A DNA stretch of 64,000 bases. Source: Orientallactaga sibirica (Eukaryota; Chordata; Mammalia; Rodentia; Dipodidae). This document shows positions 24,401 through 31,500 of this stretch, piece after piece. Numbering within the stretch: the first letter of the stretch is position 1; the number at the start of each line of letters is the position of its first letter. Location of the stretch: assembly GCA_036365145.1 (NCBI GenBank), contig JAEOAD010000024.1, positions 13,654,501 to 13,718,500 of the forward strand. The letters are read 5' to 3'. A program made the translations under genes and the position numbers. Under the pieces are notes generated by a model that was given only the letters and a program-made list of their open reading frames with translations, was not told where the DNA came from and ran no database searches.

Positions 24401-24745
24401 TCGTCTAGCCTACTTCAGTTACCCATCTAACCCTAAGGAGAGGATACTTCTTCAAACGGGATGTTCACATACAAGTATCTTTAGAACCGGGGCTGTAGCT
24501 CTGGTAGAGCATTTGCTCAGTGTGCCCAAGGTCCTAGGTTTAACCCAAGAATTAAACAACAGAGCTATCTTTCCATCTCTTTTGGCTTAGCAAGTCCATT
24601 CAGAGCTTACAGACAATTCGGGTAATAGCTGCATCCTTGAATGGTCCTACACTGAAAACAAAGTTCTGTGTTCTTTTCACAGCAAGGCCACTCAACCCAG
24701 AAGTGTTGGATCAAAGCAGCAAGCCCACAGTGCAGCACTCCATAG
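1506..24745 (+). CDS. BORA: BORA, aurora kinase A activator (protein bora), gene span of coding exons
   Basis: Bora binds Aurora A and, once phosphorylated by cyclin-dependent kinase, lets it phosphorylate PLK1 on its T-loop at mitotic entry. It acts in cytoplasm and at spindle poles. Eleven coding exons: 1506-1658, 3704-3810, 4336-4381, 7216-7297, 11751-11816, 12352-12408, 12903-13066, 13629-13761, 14789-15391, 23968-24099, 24683-24745. All junctions are GT-AG and in phase except for one frame break inside the ninth coding exon. Visible landmarks: SP sites at residues 27, 41, 112 and 137, the numbering of the human activating sites; the SSSP motif equivalent to human Ser252, a CDK1 site linked to PLK1 docking; and the DSGYNT beta-TrCP phosphodegron in the penultimate exon. 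Joined with one base ignored, the product is about 534 residues, against 559 recalled for human. Read literally, the frame ends at 15174, giving about 397 residues and losing the degron. Identification is firm; whether the frame break is real is not. Confidence 0.95.
1785..1860. repeat. (TA)n microsatellite grading into (GCAT)n
   Basis: About 55 bp of pure TA dinucleotide followed by four GCAT units. Confidence 0.97.
1862..2050 (-). repeat. B1 fragment joined to a B4/ID-like fragment
   Basis: Degenerate B1 (1862-1975) followed by 'ggttgaacctgggtattgta' and 'ctaccaactgacattcatac', as in rodent B4/RSINE composites. Confidence 0.65.
2128..2285 (+). repeat. B1-like SINE, degenerate
   Basis: Forward B1 with 'gtagcacatgcctttaatt' and an A-tail at 2269-2285. 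Confidence 0.75.
2308..2425 (-). repeat. B1-like SINE, older copy
   Basis: Reverse B1 with 'gagacaaggcctcattctag' and 'cagcctcctgagtgatagg'. Confidence 0.7.
2440..3002 (-). repeat. Cluster of three B1-like SINEs in the same orientation
   Basis: Three reverse B1 copies follow each other at about 2440-2600, 2668-2822 and 2838-3002, each ending in 'gtgctgggattaaaggtgtg'-like sequence and a T-run. Confidence 0.85.
3010..3295 (-). repeat. B3/B4-like rodent SINE
   Basis: Ends 'actgactgagctatctccca', with inner 'tgtgggttctcggcatcaaa' and 'gccaggcaagtgcttaac', the usual B3/B4 order in reverse. Confidence 0.65.
3429..3472. repeat. (ATTT)n microsatellite
   Basis: Ten tandem ATTT units, likely the expanded tail of the adjacent B1. 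Confidence 0.95.
3470..3618 (-). repeat. B1-like SINE, well preserved
   Basis: Reverse copy starting 'ttttttggtttttcgaggtc' and ending near 'tgtgctatcacacctggccc', about 85 bp upstream of BORA exon 3. Confidence 0.88.
3704..3810 (+). CDS. BORA: BORA exon 3
   Basis: Acceptor TTAAG at 3703, donor TCG|GTAAGT at 3810/3811. It encodes [20 protein letters not shown] and continues to YLSHSR, a highly conserved part of the N-terminal Aurora A-activating region. Phase runs from 0 to 2. Confidence 0.94.
3811..4335 (+). other. BORA: BORA intron 3, no recognisable repeat
   Basis: About 525 bp of AT-rich unique sequence between exons 3 and 4; I see no repeat or reading frame of note. Confidence 0.6.
4336..4381 (+). 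CDS. BORA: BORA exon 4
   Basis: A short 46-base exon between CATAG and GAG|GTAACT. It encodes [15 protein letters not shown] with the split Arg codon at its left edge and ends in phase 0 at residue 102. Confidence 0.93.
4727..5065 (+). repeat. Medium-reiterated rodent interspersed repeat, family uncertain
   Basis: The segment opens with a 'ctgctgggacaaaacacc' type start and 'ggtttattgcagctt', and ends near 'ggacatttcactgaaacca'. It resembles the dispersed rodent element also seen at 22510-22810. I cannot name the family safely. Confidence 0.5.
5191..5410 (+). repeat. B2-like SINE
   Basis: Forward copy starting 'tcctggagagatgactcagc', with the 'agccatatgcacaaagtagt' and 'ctagaggccctggcgtgccc' blocks. 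Confidence 0.85.
5411..7215 (+). other. BORA: BORA intron 4, right part
   Basis: Apart from the RPS27A retrocopy (5986-6520) this is AT-rich unique intron sequence with no further structure that I can support. Confidence 0.55.
5986..6520 (-). pseudogene. RPS27A: RPS27A (ubiquitin-S27a) processed pseudogene
   Basis: Read on the minus strand, a 5' leader precedes an ATG at 6466 and a ubiquitin-like start (MQIF...LEVE). It then runs to [12 protein letters not shown], the S27a ribosomal part, and to an EDK-TAA end at about 6034. An AATAAA-equivalent at 6020-6015 and a poly(A) tail (poly-T 5989-6002) follow. There are no introns. The coding span is about 433 bp against 471 expected, with deletions and frameshifts in the ubiquitin part. 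It is a dead retrocopy inside BORA intron 4. Confidence 0.92.
7216..7297 (+). CDS. BORA: BORA exon 5
   Basis: Acceptor CCTAG at 7215, donor AAT|GTAAGT at 7297/7298. It encodes [20 protein letters not shown]. Ser112-Pro, a CDK site needed for Bora to activate Aurora A in the human protein, is retained at the same residue number. Confidence 0.94.
7760..7955 (-). repeat. B2-like SINE
   Basis: Reverse copy with the AG-rich head 'gacagagagagagggaatgg' and 'ctctctaagtcatctctcct' at the right. Confidence 0.82.
8420..8500 (+). repeat. ID-like element
   Basis: 'atatagctcagtgttgaagc' followed by 'tctgggttcaatctacagca' and an A-rich tail, as in ID SINEs. Confidence 0.6.
8600..8710 (-). repeat. B1 fragment, internally deleted
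   Basis: A reverse B1 with the middle missing: 'gagtttcactgtagcccagg' runs straight into 'ctcctgagtgcaggcttaaa'. Confidence 0.65.
8735..8950 (-). repeat. B2-like SINE, well preserved
   Basis: Reverse copy with a TTTTA tail, an AG-rich stretch, and 'taagccatctctccagcccc' at its end. Confidence 0.9.
8951..10270 (+). other. BORA: BORA intron 5, unique middle part
   Basis: A G+C-richer patch near 9120-9300 and otherwise unique sequence; no gene is supported. Around 9690-9830 there may be another old rodent repeat that I cannot name. Confidence 0.45.
10275..10433 (+). repeat. B2-like SINE, degenerate
   Basis: Starts 'ggggctggagagatgctcag' and ends in an 'aagtaaataaattatt' tail. Confidence 0.82.
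10435..10646 (-). repeat. B2-like SINE
   Basis: Tail-to-tail with the copy at 10275-10433, so the pair forms a potential hairpin in RNA. Reverse copy ending 'aaggcatctctcagccc'. Confidence 0.87.
10660..10822 (-). repeat. B2-like SINE fragment
   Basis: Diverged reverse copy with 'ccagggcttccagcgactcc' and 'taggctttgcaggcaaatga'. Confidence 0.65.
10905..11540 (+). mobile_element. LINE-1 3' end fragment, split by a B1 SINE
   Basis: The sequence 'aagtgaaataagccagttac' and 'aaatactgcatgatcttga', then 'tatatttcaaaattgctaaa' and 'aaaataccacatgtgtacc', follows the order of the 3' end of an old L1MA/MB-type element. A B1 element (11113-11263) interrupts it. Confidence 0.75.
11113..11263 (+). repeat. 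B1-like SINE inserted in a LINE-1 fragment
   Basis: Forward copy starting 'agccaggcgtggtggctcat' and ending 'gagtgaaaccttacg'. Confidence 0.88.
11751..11816 (+). CDS. BORA: BORA exon 6
   Basis: Acceptor TTTACAG at 11750, donor GTG|GTAAGT at 11816/11817. It encodes [20 protein letters not shown]; Ser137-Pro is retained at the human position. Phase runs from 1 to 1. Confidence 0.92.
12352..12408 (+). CDS. BORA: BORA exon 7
   Basis: A 57-base exon between TTCCAG and TTAG|GTAAAT. It encodes [19 protein letters not shown], which matches the conserved [14 protein letters not shown] block of vertebrate Bora. Phase 1 on both sides. Confidence 0.92.
12903..13066 (+). CDS. BORA: BORA exon 8
   Basis: Acceptor AATATAG at 12902. 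It encodes [20 protein letters not shown], then [18 protein letters not shown] and a Ser/Pro-rich tail. The donor GAG|GTGTGC at 13066/13067 is weak, but it keeps phase 0 into the next exon. The RRKLF segment resembles a cyclin-docking RxL motif. Confidence 0.9.
13629..13761 (+). CDS. BORA: BORA exon 9
   Basis: Acceptor ATCACAG at 13628, donor CAG|GTATGA at 13761/13762. It encodes [20 protein letters not shown] and then a run of Ser-Pro pairs. The SSSP serine corresponds to human Ser252, a CDK1 site linked to PLK1 recruitment. The residues before EQFSSS differ from human (see findings). Confidence 0.92.
13826..13960 (-). repeat. B1-like SINE, truncated
   Basis: Reverse copy with a long T-run and 'cccaggctgacctggaattc'; the 'tgctgggattaaagg' part is missing. 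Confidence 0.8.
14078..14250 (+). repeat. B1 plus ID composite (B4/RSINE-like)
   Basis: B1-type sequence (14055-14140) joined to 'ggagatgtagctgagggagg' and 'agccctggatttgatcatta', then an A-rich tail: the usual ID-B1 fusion pattern. Confidence 0.6.
14417..14600 (+). repeat. B3-like SINE
   Basis: 'gggctgaggagatagttagt', 'ttgattcctagtgcccgcgt' and 'gaccagagtttgattcctag' in B3 order. Confidence 0.6.
14789..15391 (+). CDS. BORA: BORA exon 10, large exon with an apparent frame break
   Basis: Acceptor CCTGTAG at 14788, donor CAG|GTAAGG at 15391/15392. The first part encodes [18 protein letters not shown], continues through [14 protein letters not shown] and ends near [12 protein letters not shown]. 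After about 15022 the conserved sequence continues one base out of frame: [20 protein letters not shown], then [18 protein letters not shown] and [15 protein letters not shown]. The original frame instead hits TGA at 15172-15174. The exon is 603 bases; one base fewer is needed to enter the next exon in phase 0. This pattern is what a single inserted base, or an assembly error, would give. Confidence 0.93.
15550..15708 (-). repeat. B1-like SINE
   Basis: Well-preserved reverse copy, 'gctttcgaggtagggtctc'-type to 'gccaccacgcctggct', starting about 160 bp after BORA exon 10. Confidence 0.88.
16213..16385 (+). repeat. B1-like SINE
   Basis: Forward copy 'gggcgggcatggtggcacac' to 'gtgagaccctacctcaaaac', followed by an (AAAAG)n tail. 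Confidence 0.88.
16762..17080 (+). repeat. B2-like SINE, long subfamily, with (TG)n(TA)n tail
   Basis: Forward copy with the 'gcctgcttcctaagcctaag' head, a duplicated 'ttccaatctccag' and the 'gggcgcaatgccgcacttga' insert. The tail is a (TG)n then (TA)n microsatellite at about 17020-17078. Confidence 0.87.
17081..18530 (+). other. BORA: BORA intron 10, unique stretch
   Basis: About 1.4 kb with no recognisable SINE. Its pyrimidine-rich character gives several hydrophobic reading frames (17507-18405) without family resemblance. Confidence 0.5.
18535..18602 (-). repeat. B4/ID-like fragment
   Basis: 'gctgaggattgaacccaggg' and 'tgagctacactcctagccca', a short reverse ID-type piece. Confidence 0.6.
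18730..18825 (-). repeat. B1 fragment
   Basis: Partial reverse copy with 'agaatctcactctagctcag' and 'ctacctctgcctcctgcc'. Confidence 0.7.
19371..19534 (-). repeat. B1-like SINE, well preserved
   Basis: Reverse copy with a T-run at 19371-19389 and end 'gccaccacacccagct'. Confidence 0.9.
19587..19890 (+). repeat. Two B2-like SINEs in tandem
   Basis: A forward copy at 19587-19760 is followed directly by a second start, 'gggctggagaggtggctcgg', at 19767. The second diverges after about 19890. Confidence 0.85.
20246..20400 (+). repeat. B1-like SINE
   Basis: 'agccaggcgtgggtggtgca' to 'gtgattccctacctcg', ending in an (AAAT)n tail. Confidence 0.87.
20537..20700 (+). repeat. B1-like SINE
   Basis: 'ggccaaacatggtgacacac' to 'caagaccctaccttgaacc'. 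Confidence 0.82.
21110..21309 (-). repeat. B2-like SINE
   Basis: Reverse copy ending 'taagccatctctccagcccc'. Confidence 0.9.
21371..21412. repeat. (AC)n microsatellite
   Basis: About 20 AC units directly abutting the AG-rich head of the next SINE. Confidence 0.96.
21413..21616 (-). repeat. B2-like SINE
   Basis: Reverse copy ending 'gagccatctctccagcccc'. With the (AC)n tract it forms a tailed element. Confidence 0.88.
22510..22810 (+). repeat. Medium-reiterated rodent interspersed repeat, second copy
   Basis: It starts 'gttgttatgacaaactacc' and ends 'attaaccatcacacctgtgg', a sequence pattern dispersed in rodent genomes. It is probably the same family as 4727-5065. It gives short spurious reading frames. 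Confidence 0.55.
23165..23300 (+). repeat. B1-like SINE, rearranged
   Basis: 'gccaggtatggtggcataca' and 'gagaccctaccttgaaaaaa' flank an abnormal middle. Confidence 0.65.
23968..24099 (+). CDS. BORA: BORA exon 11 with the DSGYNT degron
   Basis: Acceptor CTTGTAG at 23967, donor AAG|GTATAG at 24099/24100. The 44 codons start [26 protein letters not shown] is the motif that PLK1 phosphorylates and SCF-beta-TrCP recognises, leading to Bora degradation in mitosis (human Ser497/Thr501). Confidence 0.94.
24483..24560 (+). repeat. ID-like element
   Basis: 'ggggctgtagctctggtaga' and 'aggtcctaggtttaaccc' follow the ID consensus; it lies just before the last BORA exon. Confidence 0.65.
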
Positions 24746-24990
24746 AAGCCCTCATGAGGCCAAAGACCCACTGCACAGCTTCTGACATACATCTGGGCTC
24801 ACGACTGACAATGTGATGGTGATTGGGAAACTGTTTAAGCAACAGGCTTAGCTTCTTCCCCTTCCCTCAATGTGAACAGCCAACCAAAAACAAGTGATGT
24901 AAATCAGCCACATAGGAGCAAAAGAAAAGCTCCAAGTTGCTGAATTACACCTTTATTTTTTATCAATAAATATTTTTCTATTTGCTTTGA
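24683..24990 (+). CDS. BORA: BORA exon 12: C-terminus (to 24745) and 3' untranslated region
   Basis: Acceptor TTCACAG at 24682. Coding bases 24683-24745 encode [20 protein letters not shown] and then TAG, matching the human C-terminal pattern TTQRCWMK...CSSP. The 3' untranslated region follows. A canonical AATAAA is at 24965-24970, so cleavage is expected around 24985-24995. Confidence 0.9.
24965..24970 (+). terminator. BORA: BORA polyadenylation signal AATAAA
   Basis: AATAAA lies about 220 bases after the BORA stop codon in an AT-rich setting with T-rich sequence just downstream. It is the first canonical signal after the stop. Confidence 0.75.
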
Positions 24991-25534
24991 GTGACGTTTT
25001 GAACAACAAAAATCATGACAGCTTGTGCTTTTCCCTTCCTCCAGGGTCAGTGAGCTAACTGCCTATCAGGCCTTATTGACAGTACTGAACTAAGGACTGG
25101 TTCTTGCTATGTAGCCTAGACTAGTTTTGTACTTGTGGTGATCCAGCATCAGCCTCTGGAGTGCCAGGGTTCCAGGTGTGTGCTGCCACAGCTAGCTCAC
25201 CCTTAGCATCCACAAGAACTGGTCCTTGAACCCCCCCCCTCCATGGATATGTAACTCAGCAGGTATGAATGTCTCACAAAGTGACATCATCTTTGCTTGT
25301 AAGCAGTGCACATCTTCCAGTGTACTTTGTATTCTCTCTGCATAATTCAAAGTACCTAACGTTAAGTACTATGCAGATAGCCATACTATATTGTTTGGGG
25401 GGATGCTGAGAAGAAGTTAATGTTAGGTACAGATGAAAATTTTTCTGAATACTTTCATGCAAAGCCTAGATACCAGAGGCCAACTATGCTTCATATAATC
25501 TTACTTAGCTTAAGACATGGAATGGCACTGGAGG

Positions 25535-25850
25535 ACTGGGGAAATGGCTCAGCAGGTAAGAGTACTTGACACATAAGCATGAGGGTACAAGATGGCTAGT
25601 TTAATCCCTAGTATTCCGATGTTCACCTATACCTCAGTCCTGTGGGGGAGGCAGGGCCAGGAGAATTGTTGGGGCTCACTGGCAGTCAGTGTGACCAAGA
25701 ATGGCAGCTGTGGATTCAGTTAGAGAATTTCAAAGAAACATGGATGATAGGAGATGAGAACACCCAACAGTCTCTGCTGACTTCTGCAAGTACGTGCATG
25801 AGGCATGCACTATTCAGACACCACATATACCACACTGGAAAAAAAAAAAG
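25535..25850 (+). repeat. B3-like SINE
   Basis: 'actggggaaatggctcagca', 'ttgttggggctcactggcag' and 'gacttctgcaagtacgtgca' in B3 order, with an A-run at the end. Confidence 0.65.
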
Positions 25851-25904
25851 TACTCAATTTTAGGTTGCCAAAGAAGAGGCTTTGGATAAAATAAGGTTTT
25901 TTTC

Positions 25905-26022
25905 TTTTTGTTTATTTGACCTTGAATTCACTATGTAGTCTCAGGCTAGCCTCAAACTCAGAGATCCTCTTACCTCCCAGGAGTGCTGGGATTAAAAGCA
26001 TGTACCACCATGCCCAGCTAAA
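25905..26022 (-). repeat. B1-like SINE fragment
   Basis: Reverse copy with 'accttgaattcactatgtag' and 'gtaccaccatgcccagct'. Confidence 0.78.
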
Positions 26023-26849
26023 ATCAAATTTTTGATCAATTAAGAATAATTCCTGATTTAGGCCTTTGTCAAGATATGCAAGAAAATGAACTTGGGAAGA
26101 TAACAGAGATAAAGTCAGTCATAGTCTTGCTTTACCAGTAAGTTCCCCAATTTTGCCACTGTAGGTAAACTATGATAAACACTTCTTTGCAGTGCTGGGA
26201 CCAAACTCTGGCACATGCTAGGGAAGCACTTTACCACAGAGCTACATTGCCAGCCCAACAGCAAGTTATTCAATAGTTGGTAGAGAAAGAACAAATGACC
26301 TTATATACCCACGGCTGCTTGGGCACTACAGTGTGACAGCTGTTACACCTAATAAAACCACACTGGCCCTTAGAAAGGGTATGCTGACTGCTGCTGGTGT
26401 CCCTCACTGATCCATTGTCCTTGGACACGGCTGAAAACCGTCTTCCTACAATGGAAACAAGTTTGGCTTCAGTATAAGAATGTTTCCTTCAGTAACAGGG
26501 ACCTTGGAGCATTCAACAGTTAGTGCCTGCATGACTAGATACATATTTATCCACAGTATACTATACCTGCTGATTTGTCAATCTTTTCCACTATTTTGCA
26601 AATTCCTTAAGGTAGAAACAGTCTGCTTGAGTGGATACCATAAATACTTTAGAAACCGAGCAAGCAAAGTTAAATGTTTCAAGATAACCTTTTTCCAAAA
26701 TACTCTTGAATGTATGTCCCAGTGTAAGTAATCAGTAGTCAATCTGGCATTCCAAATAAGACTTATTTAAATATGTTCCTTTAAAAAGTTTTTAATATAA
26801 TTCTCCATCTCTTATATAATTGGTTACAATTGCAATTTAAAAGCCATTA

Positions 26850-27130
26850 TCTATAAAGATGTGGTACATATATACAATGGACTTCTCAGTGGTAAGGAAG
26901 AATGAATTTTTCAGGAAAATGAAGCAAGGTTACACAGGTTCAATAAAACAAAAGCCTCATGTTCTCTCTCATGTGGATCCTAACATGGAATAGTTTGATT
27001 TGTTTACAAGTTGTAGTCACCTCAGTAGTACTGGTAAGAGAGCCAGAGTGAGGCTTGGACAGAGAAGCAGGAAGGGGGAAGGGAGAAGGGATATTTAACA
27101 GCAAGCAGGACAGAATATAGCAGGTAGAAA
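26850..27130 (+). mobile_element. LINE-1 3' end fragment
   Basis: Contains 'gtggtacatatatacaatgg', 'acttctcagtggtaaggaag' and 'tgttctctctcatgtggatcc', typical of rodent L1 3' ends. The flanking 27130-27740 may be more of the same L1 3' region. It lies between the convergent BORA and DIS3 genes. Confidence 0.65.
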
Positions 27131-28508
27131 GAAGGCTCTAGAAGGTACTGAGGAAAAGGAGATACAATAAACTGACGGTATTAATACCACAGAAATCTTC
27201 TCATTAAAAATATAATTCTTGGGCTGGAGGGCTTGCCTATGAGGCTCTCTTACCACTCTTACAGAATCTGCTTTATGACCCATCTGTACAACAAGAAAGC
27301 CGACATCCTAGCATGAGACAAGTCTTCTCAATGATATTTGCCAGGGCCTAGGAAATAGGACAGACGAAATGGCTGATAAAATATTGAGTGATGCTCTCAC
27401 TGCTAGTTTGAGAACCTCCTCTAGGGAGATGACCACAGATACTCATCTATGAAGGAGACTCAATACTCACCACAGCAGAAAATCAGAAGCTGCTTAGAGT
27501 CCAAAAATAAAGGTGACATACAACATACCCTCCAAAGCTCAGGGAACACTGCAGAAAAGGAGTGGGGAAAGACTACAGGGGAACACAGGGTGGGAAGGTC
27601 TAATCTGAGGCACTGTCCACCAAACAAAGACTGACTGGCGCATTCACAACCTACGCTGAGGAGGTTCTTCTGGAACATGGTCAGGGGAGAGGGGGCCTGA
27701 GAGTATCACCTGATGGGAAGGAAGACCATCCAAATGCATTAGGTTCATGAAATAAAGTTGGCAATAAAAATAACATCATTCCCTGTTTTTTAAAAAGTAA
27801 ACAGATGAAGACATTTAAAATGTCATCTGTTCTCTGAGCTTTACTGCTTCATCTTGGGGAGACACGAGCTGAAGATCAAGGACCATGACTGCATCTATCC
27901 CCTGGTAACAAGTAACTGTTTTCCTAGTCAGGTCAAAATAGACTTTCTTGTTTTCCTACTACTTCTCTAACATTCACAACTAGCGGCTTGAAGACCACTA
28001 GTAAAAATATGGGAGGCTTCTGTATATAAATGTGAACACAATGTAAGGTAAGTTAAAATAGGAAAGGGATTAACATATCACACTCTGACATCTAAAGATT
28101 TTGAAAGGATTGTTCTTCTAAAAGTGTCCTCTTTTTCCTCAGAACATGAAGGTTTTTGTTTTCTACCAATATTAAATAATCAAGTACTCATGCAAAATTA
28201 ATCTGCTCTTCAATGAGCAGGTGAGTGCTCCATTTAAATGATCTTTACAGATCACTGCAGTTGTTATCCTGTCACCATTTAGGTGATGGATAGTCAATTG
28301 AATTTTTCTGCATAAATGGTTCTGCTTTAACCAGAAACCCAGTTGTATAAGACAGGCCCAGTCAACAGTTCAATAAAAATGCAAATTTAGAAAATTATTA
28401 AAATGCACTTAAAAGTAACAAGCACACATGAAATTAGAAGTATTTAACAAATTTTTTTTAAAGGAAACCAATCTTTCAAGTTTTTGTTGTTGCTGCTGTT
28501 GAATGTAG

Positions 28509-28592
28509 CTACTTTTCAAGCTTCCTCTTCTTGCCCCCTGGTCCATTAAGGGCTGTGTCTGGAACATCGGTAGGAATGTTTATCCCTGGAAT
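28509..28592 (-). CDS. DIS3: DIS3 exon 21, C-terminus
   Basis: Encodes [20 protein letters not shown] then KKRKLEK and a TAG stop at 28511-28509. The basic tail KKRK replaces the human KKKKMK and keeps a nuclear-localisation-like character. The 3' untranslated region continues to the left, but I found no canonical poly(A) signal I would defend. Confidence 0.94.
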   Translation of the reverse strand: MPGINIPTDVPDTALNGPGGKKRKLEK

Positions 28593-31500
28593 CTAGAGTA
28601 ATGCAAGTGGAAAAATGAGGTGCTTAGAAGCAGAAAATAAGAGGTGATTCTCACAAAATCTTCCCACCACCATTTTCAGTTGTAAACACAGGCACCAACT
28701 GAAAGGGACAATGACTTACGACAGATTTACATGCAAGGTGTACATATTTTACACAAAGTTAATAGTAGTTCGTCATGACATGCCCACAACCCCAGCACTT
28801 GGAATGTAAAGGCAGCAGGACTGCTGCAAGTTCGAGGCTAGCCTGGGATACAGAACAAGACAAAAGTGGTCACCAAGGCAGTGCTGTTAACGGTGAGTTT
28901 ACATTGTCATAGCTACCATGCATCAGGGGTCTGGGGTGCTTGAGGCAGGATAAAGGTTAAGAACCAGTGTAGTGGAACACCTACACTTGATTCACAGACT
29001 GCAAAGCTAGAATAAAGAACTAAGCAGAATTCTGACTTTTGATTTAGTACCAAGGTACCCAGAAAAATTCTCCAATGTCTCAGATTCCATGGCCATAGGA
29101 AGTCAATGAGAAAATAGGATTTGCTTGGTAAATATCTGAAAAACTTAGAATTCTAACACTGAATAGAAATAACTTGATTCCTCTCATGAAATATGTGCTG
29201 GTACACTAAACCTAAGTATGCTCTCACCTGTGGCTCTATGAGGGCCATTCGGATTTTCTGATGCTGAAGATTTGATGAATCTAACATGATTTTCACTTTA
29301 ACCTTATCAAACACATGGAACACTGTGCCTTCTACTTTGAGTGAAGGTACCTAAAAATAAAAAGTCAATAGTTGCTTACACATGAATGTCTTCTCATTCT
29401 TTCTAGTTCACCTTCCATATACTACCCAGTAGTTGCAGATATGACCTAATTATAGTCCTATGCCATCTTTTCTTTCATTAAAGTAGTCTCAATATGAATT
29501 CATTAATCTTAAGATTCTATTCAGAACCCACTAAGTAGTACACTGCTGGCTACAGTAGAGAAGCACACTGCCTGATCAGACCATGCTTTACATATTTATT
29601 CTCTTAGAGGTGTAATCCCAGTAAGTTTAGGGAGGCAGAGAATAAGAGAAGAGATTGGCCAGGTGTGGTGGCGCAAGCCTTTAATCCCAGCACTCGGGAG
29701 GCAGAGGTAGGAGGATCAACCTGAGTTCAAGGTCACCCTGAGTGAATTCCAAGTCAGCCTGAGCTAGAGTGAGACCCTACCTTGAAAAACCAAAAAGAAG
29801 AGAGCATACCAATATCCCTAAGCTGTATATAGCTGTTCATTTCTTTATCTACCTAGGATAAATGTAACTATAGGGTATAAAAGAAATAAAAGGCATTGGC
29901 ATGTGGGAAAATAAAATCAGATTTCGAGTGAAACCACAGTTTAGATTAAATGTAAGCCTCCTGGCATGTAGCTTAAGATTTAGGATAATTGTTTTGTTTT
30001 TCGAGGTAGGGTTTTGCTCTAGCCAGGCTGACCTGGAATTCACTATGTAGTCTCAGGGTGGCCTCAAACTCATGGCAATCATCCTACCTCTGCCTCCCGG
30101 GTGCTGGGATTAAAGGTGTGAACCACCACTCCTGGCTCAGGATAAAATTCTTTAGGGTGCAGAAAAGTTTCAGTAATGTACACCTACCCCTATGAAATGT
30201 CAAGAGAAAAAGTGCCCTTCTCTTTCAAGAACAAACAAGTACTGTACCTCATCGTCATAAACAAGCTGTGGCTTTGGCTTGTCTTTTTCTTCAAAGAAAA
30301 CTGTTCCTTCTAAGCCATACTTTGGAATTAGCACAACAATTGCATTCTTTCTTACAAACAGAATATAGGCTTCTTCGCTTACTATTCCTTTGCTTTTGAA
30401 AAACAGCTGTAAAATAACATGCAATCTTATTAATGTCTTACTTTGAAATTTGGAAAAGTAATTTTGAGATTAAATACAGAAGAGTATTTGTCTTCTCTAA
30501 GATGAGAGACAGAAGGCAGATACCTGAGTATGAAAAGCTACTGATGCTCGCTGAGCATATTGAGCCATTTTGTGCCGGAAGTTGAGATTTTTACATATGT
30601 CGGCAAGCTTGTGTTTGTCAGTCAACTCAGGGTAAGTACAGTCTGCCCCAATAGCAACAGCCAACAGCCGATGAACAATTATATCTGCATATCTACATAT
30701 ACAAAGGAAAAATAAAAACTAATGGCAAATTATTAATATTTTTATATTAAAAATTAACCACTATTTTTAAAATATTTTATTTATTTGAGAGAGAGAGAAA
30801 GGGTACACCAGAACCTCTAGTCACTGCAAACCAACTCCAGACCCATGCACCACCTTGTGCATCTGGCTTTATTTGAGTATTGGGGTATTGAATCTGGGCC
30901 CTCTGGCTTTGCAGGCAAGCACCTTAACCACTAAGCCATCTCTCCAACCCCAAATTAATCACTTTCTACCTCCTTTAGTCTTACATGGATAAAATACCTT
31001 CTAATAGGAGAAGTAAAATGTGTGTATATTGGGGATGCTAAGCCATAGTGATGAAAATCATTATCCATCCCCGAACAGAAGTACACAGCTTGCATCATAC
31101 AGCGTGTGGCCAGTATTCTTAACAGAGTGTTTAGATATGGGAATGCAGGAGACTCGGCCTGGTCCAAAGAGTCTGCCAAAGACTTGGCTGTGTCAGTCTT
31201 AATTTCCATATTCTGTGAAGGAAACGGAGAGGAGAGGCATCTCATGAGTCATTTCTAAGCTAGTTGTATCAGCTCTCCAATGGATAACAAAACCGAATAA
31301 ACAGTTTTTGGTTAGATAATCTGCATTCACATCCTTTATACTTTAGCTAGGAAGACTAAATATAACTTCACATATCAAGACTGGGAAGAAATTCCAAGGG
31401 GGAGAACAGACATAGAAGTAGTGTTCTCTCTCACAGTTCAGATGTTCTTGCTAATGCCTGAAGGGGAGAAAAATCCAAGCAGATCTAGACACTCTAAGCA

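Larger units (their letters stand above)
24991..28508. other. BORA-DIS3 tail-to-tail intergenic region, including the DIS3 3' UTR
   Basis: Contains a B3 and a B1 SINE, an L1 fragment and possibly further L1-related sequence to 27740. The last several hundred bases next to 28509 should be DIS3 3' untranslated region. The left border is not visible to me. Confidence 0.5.
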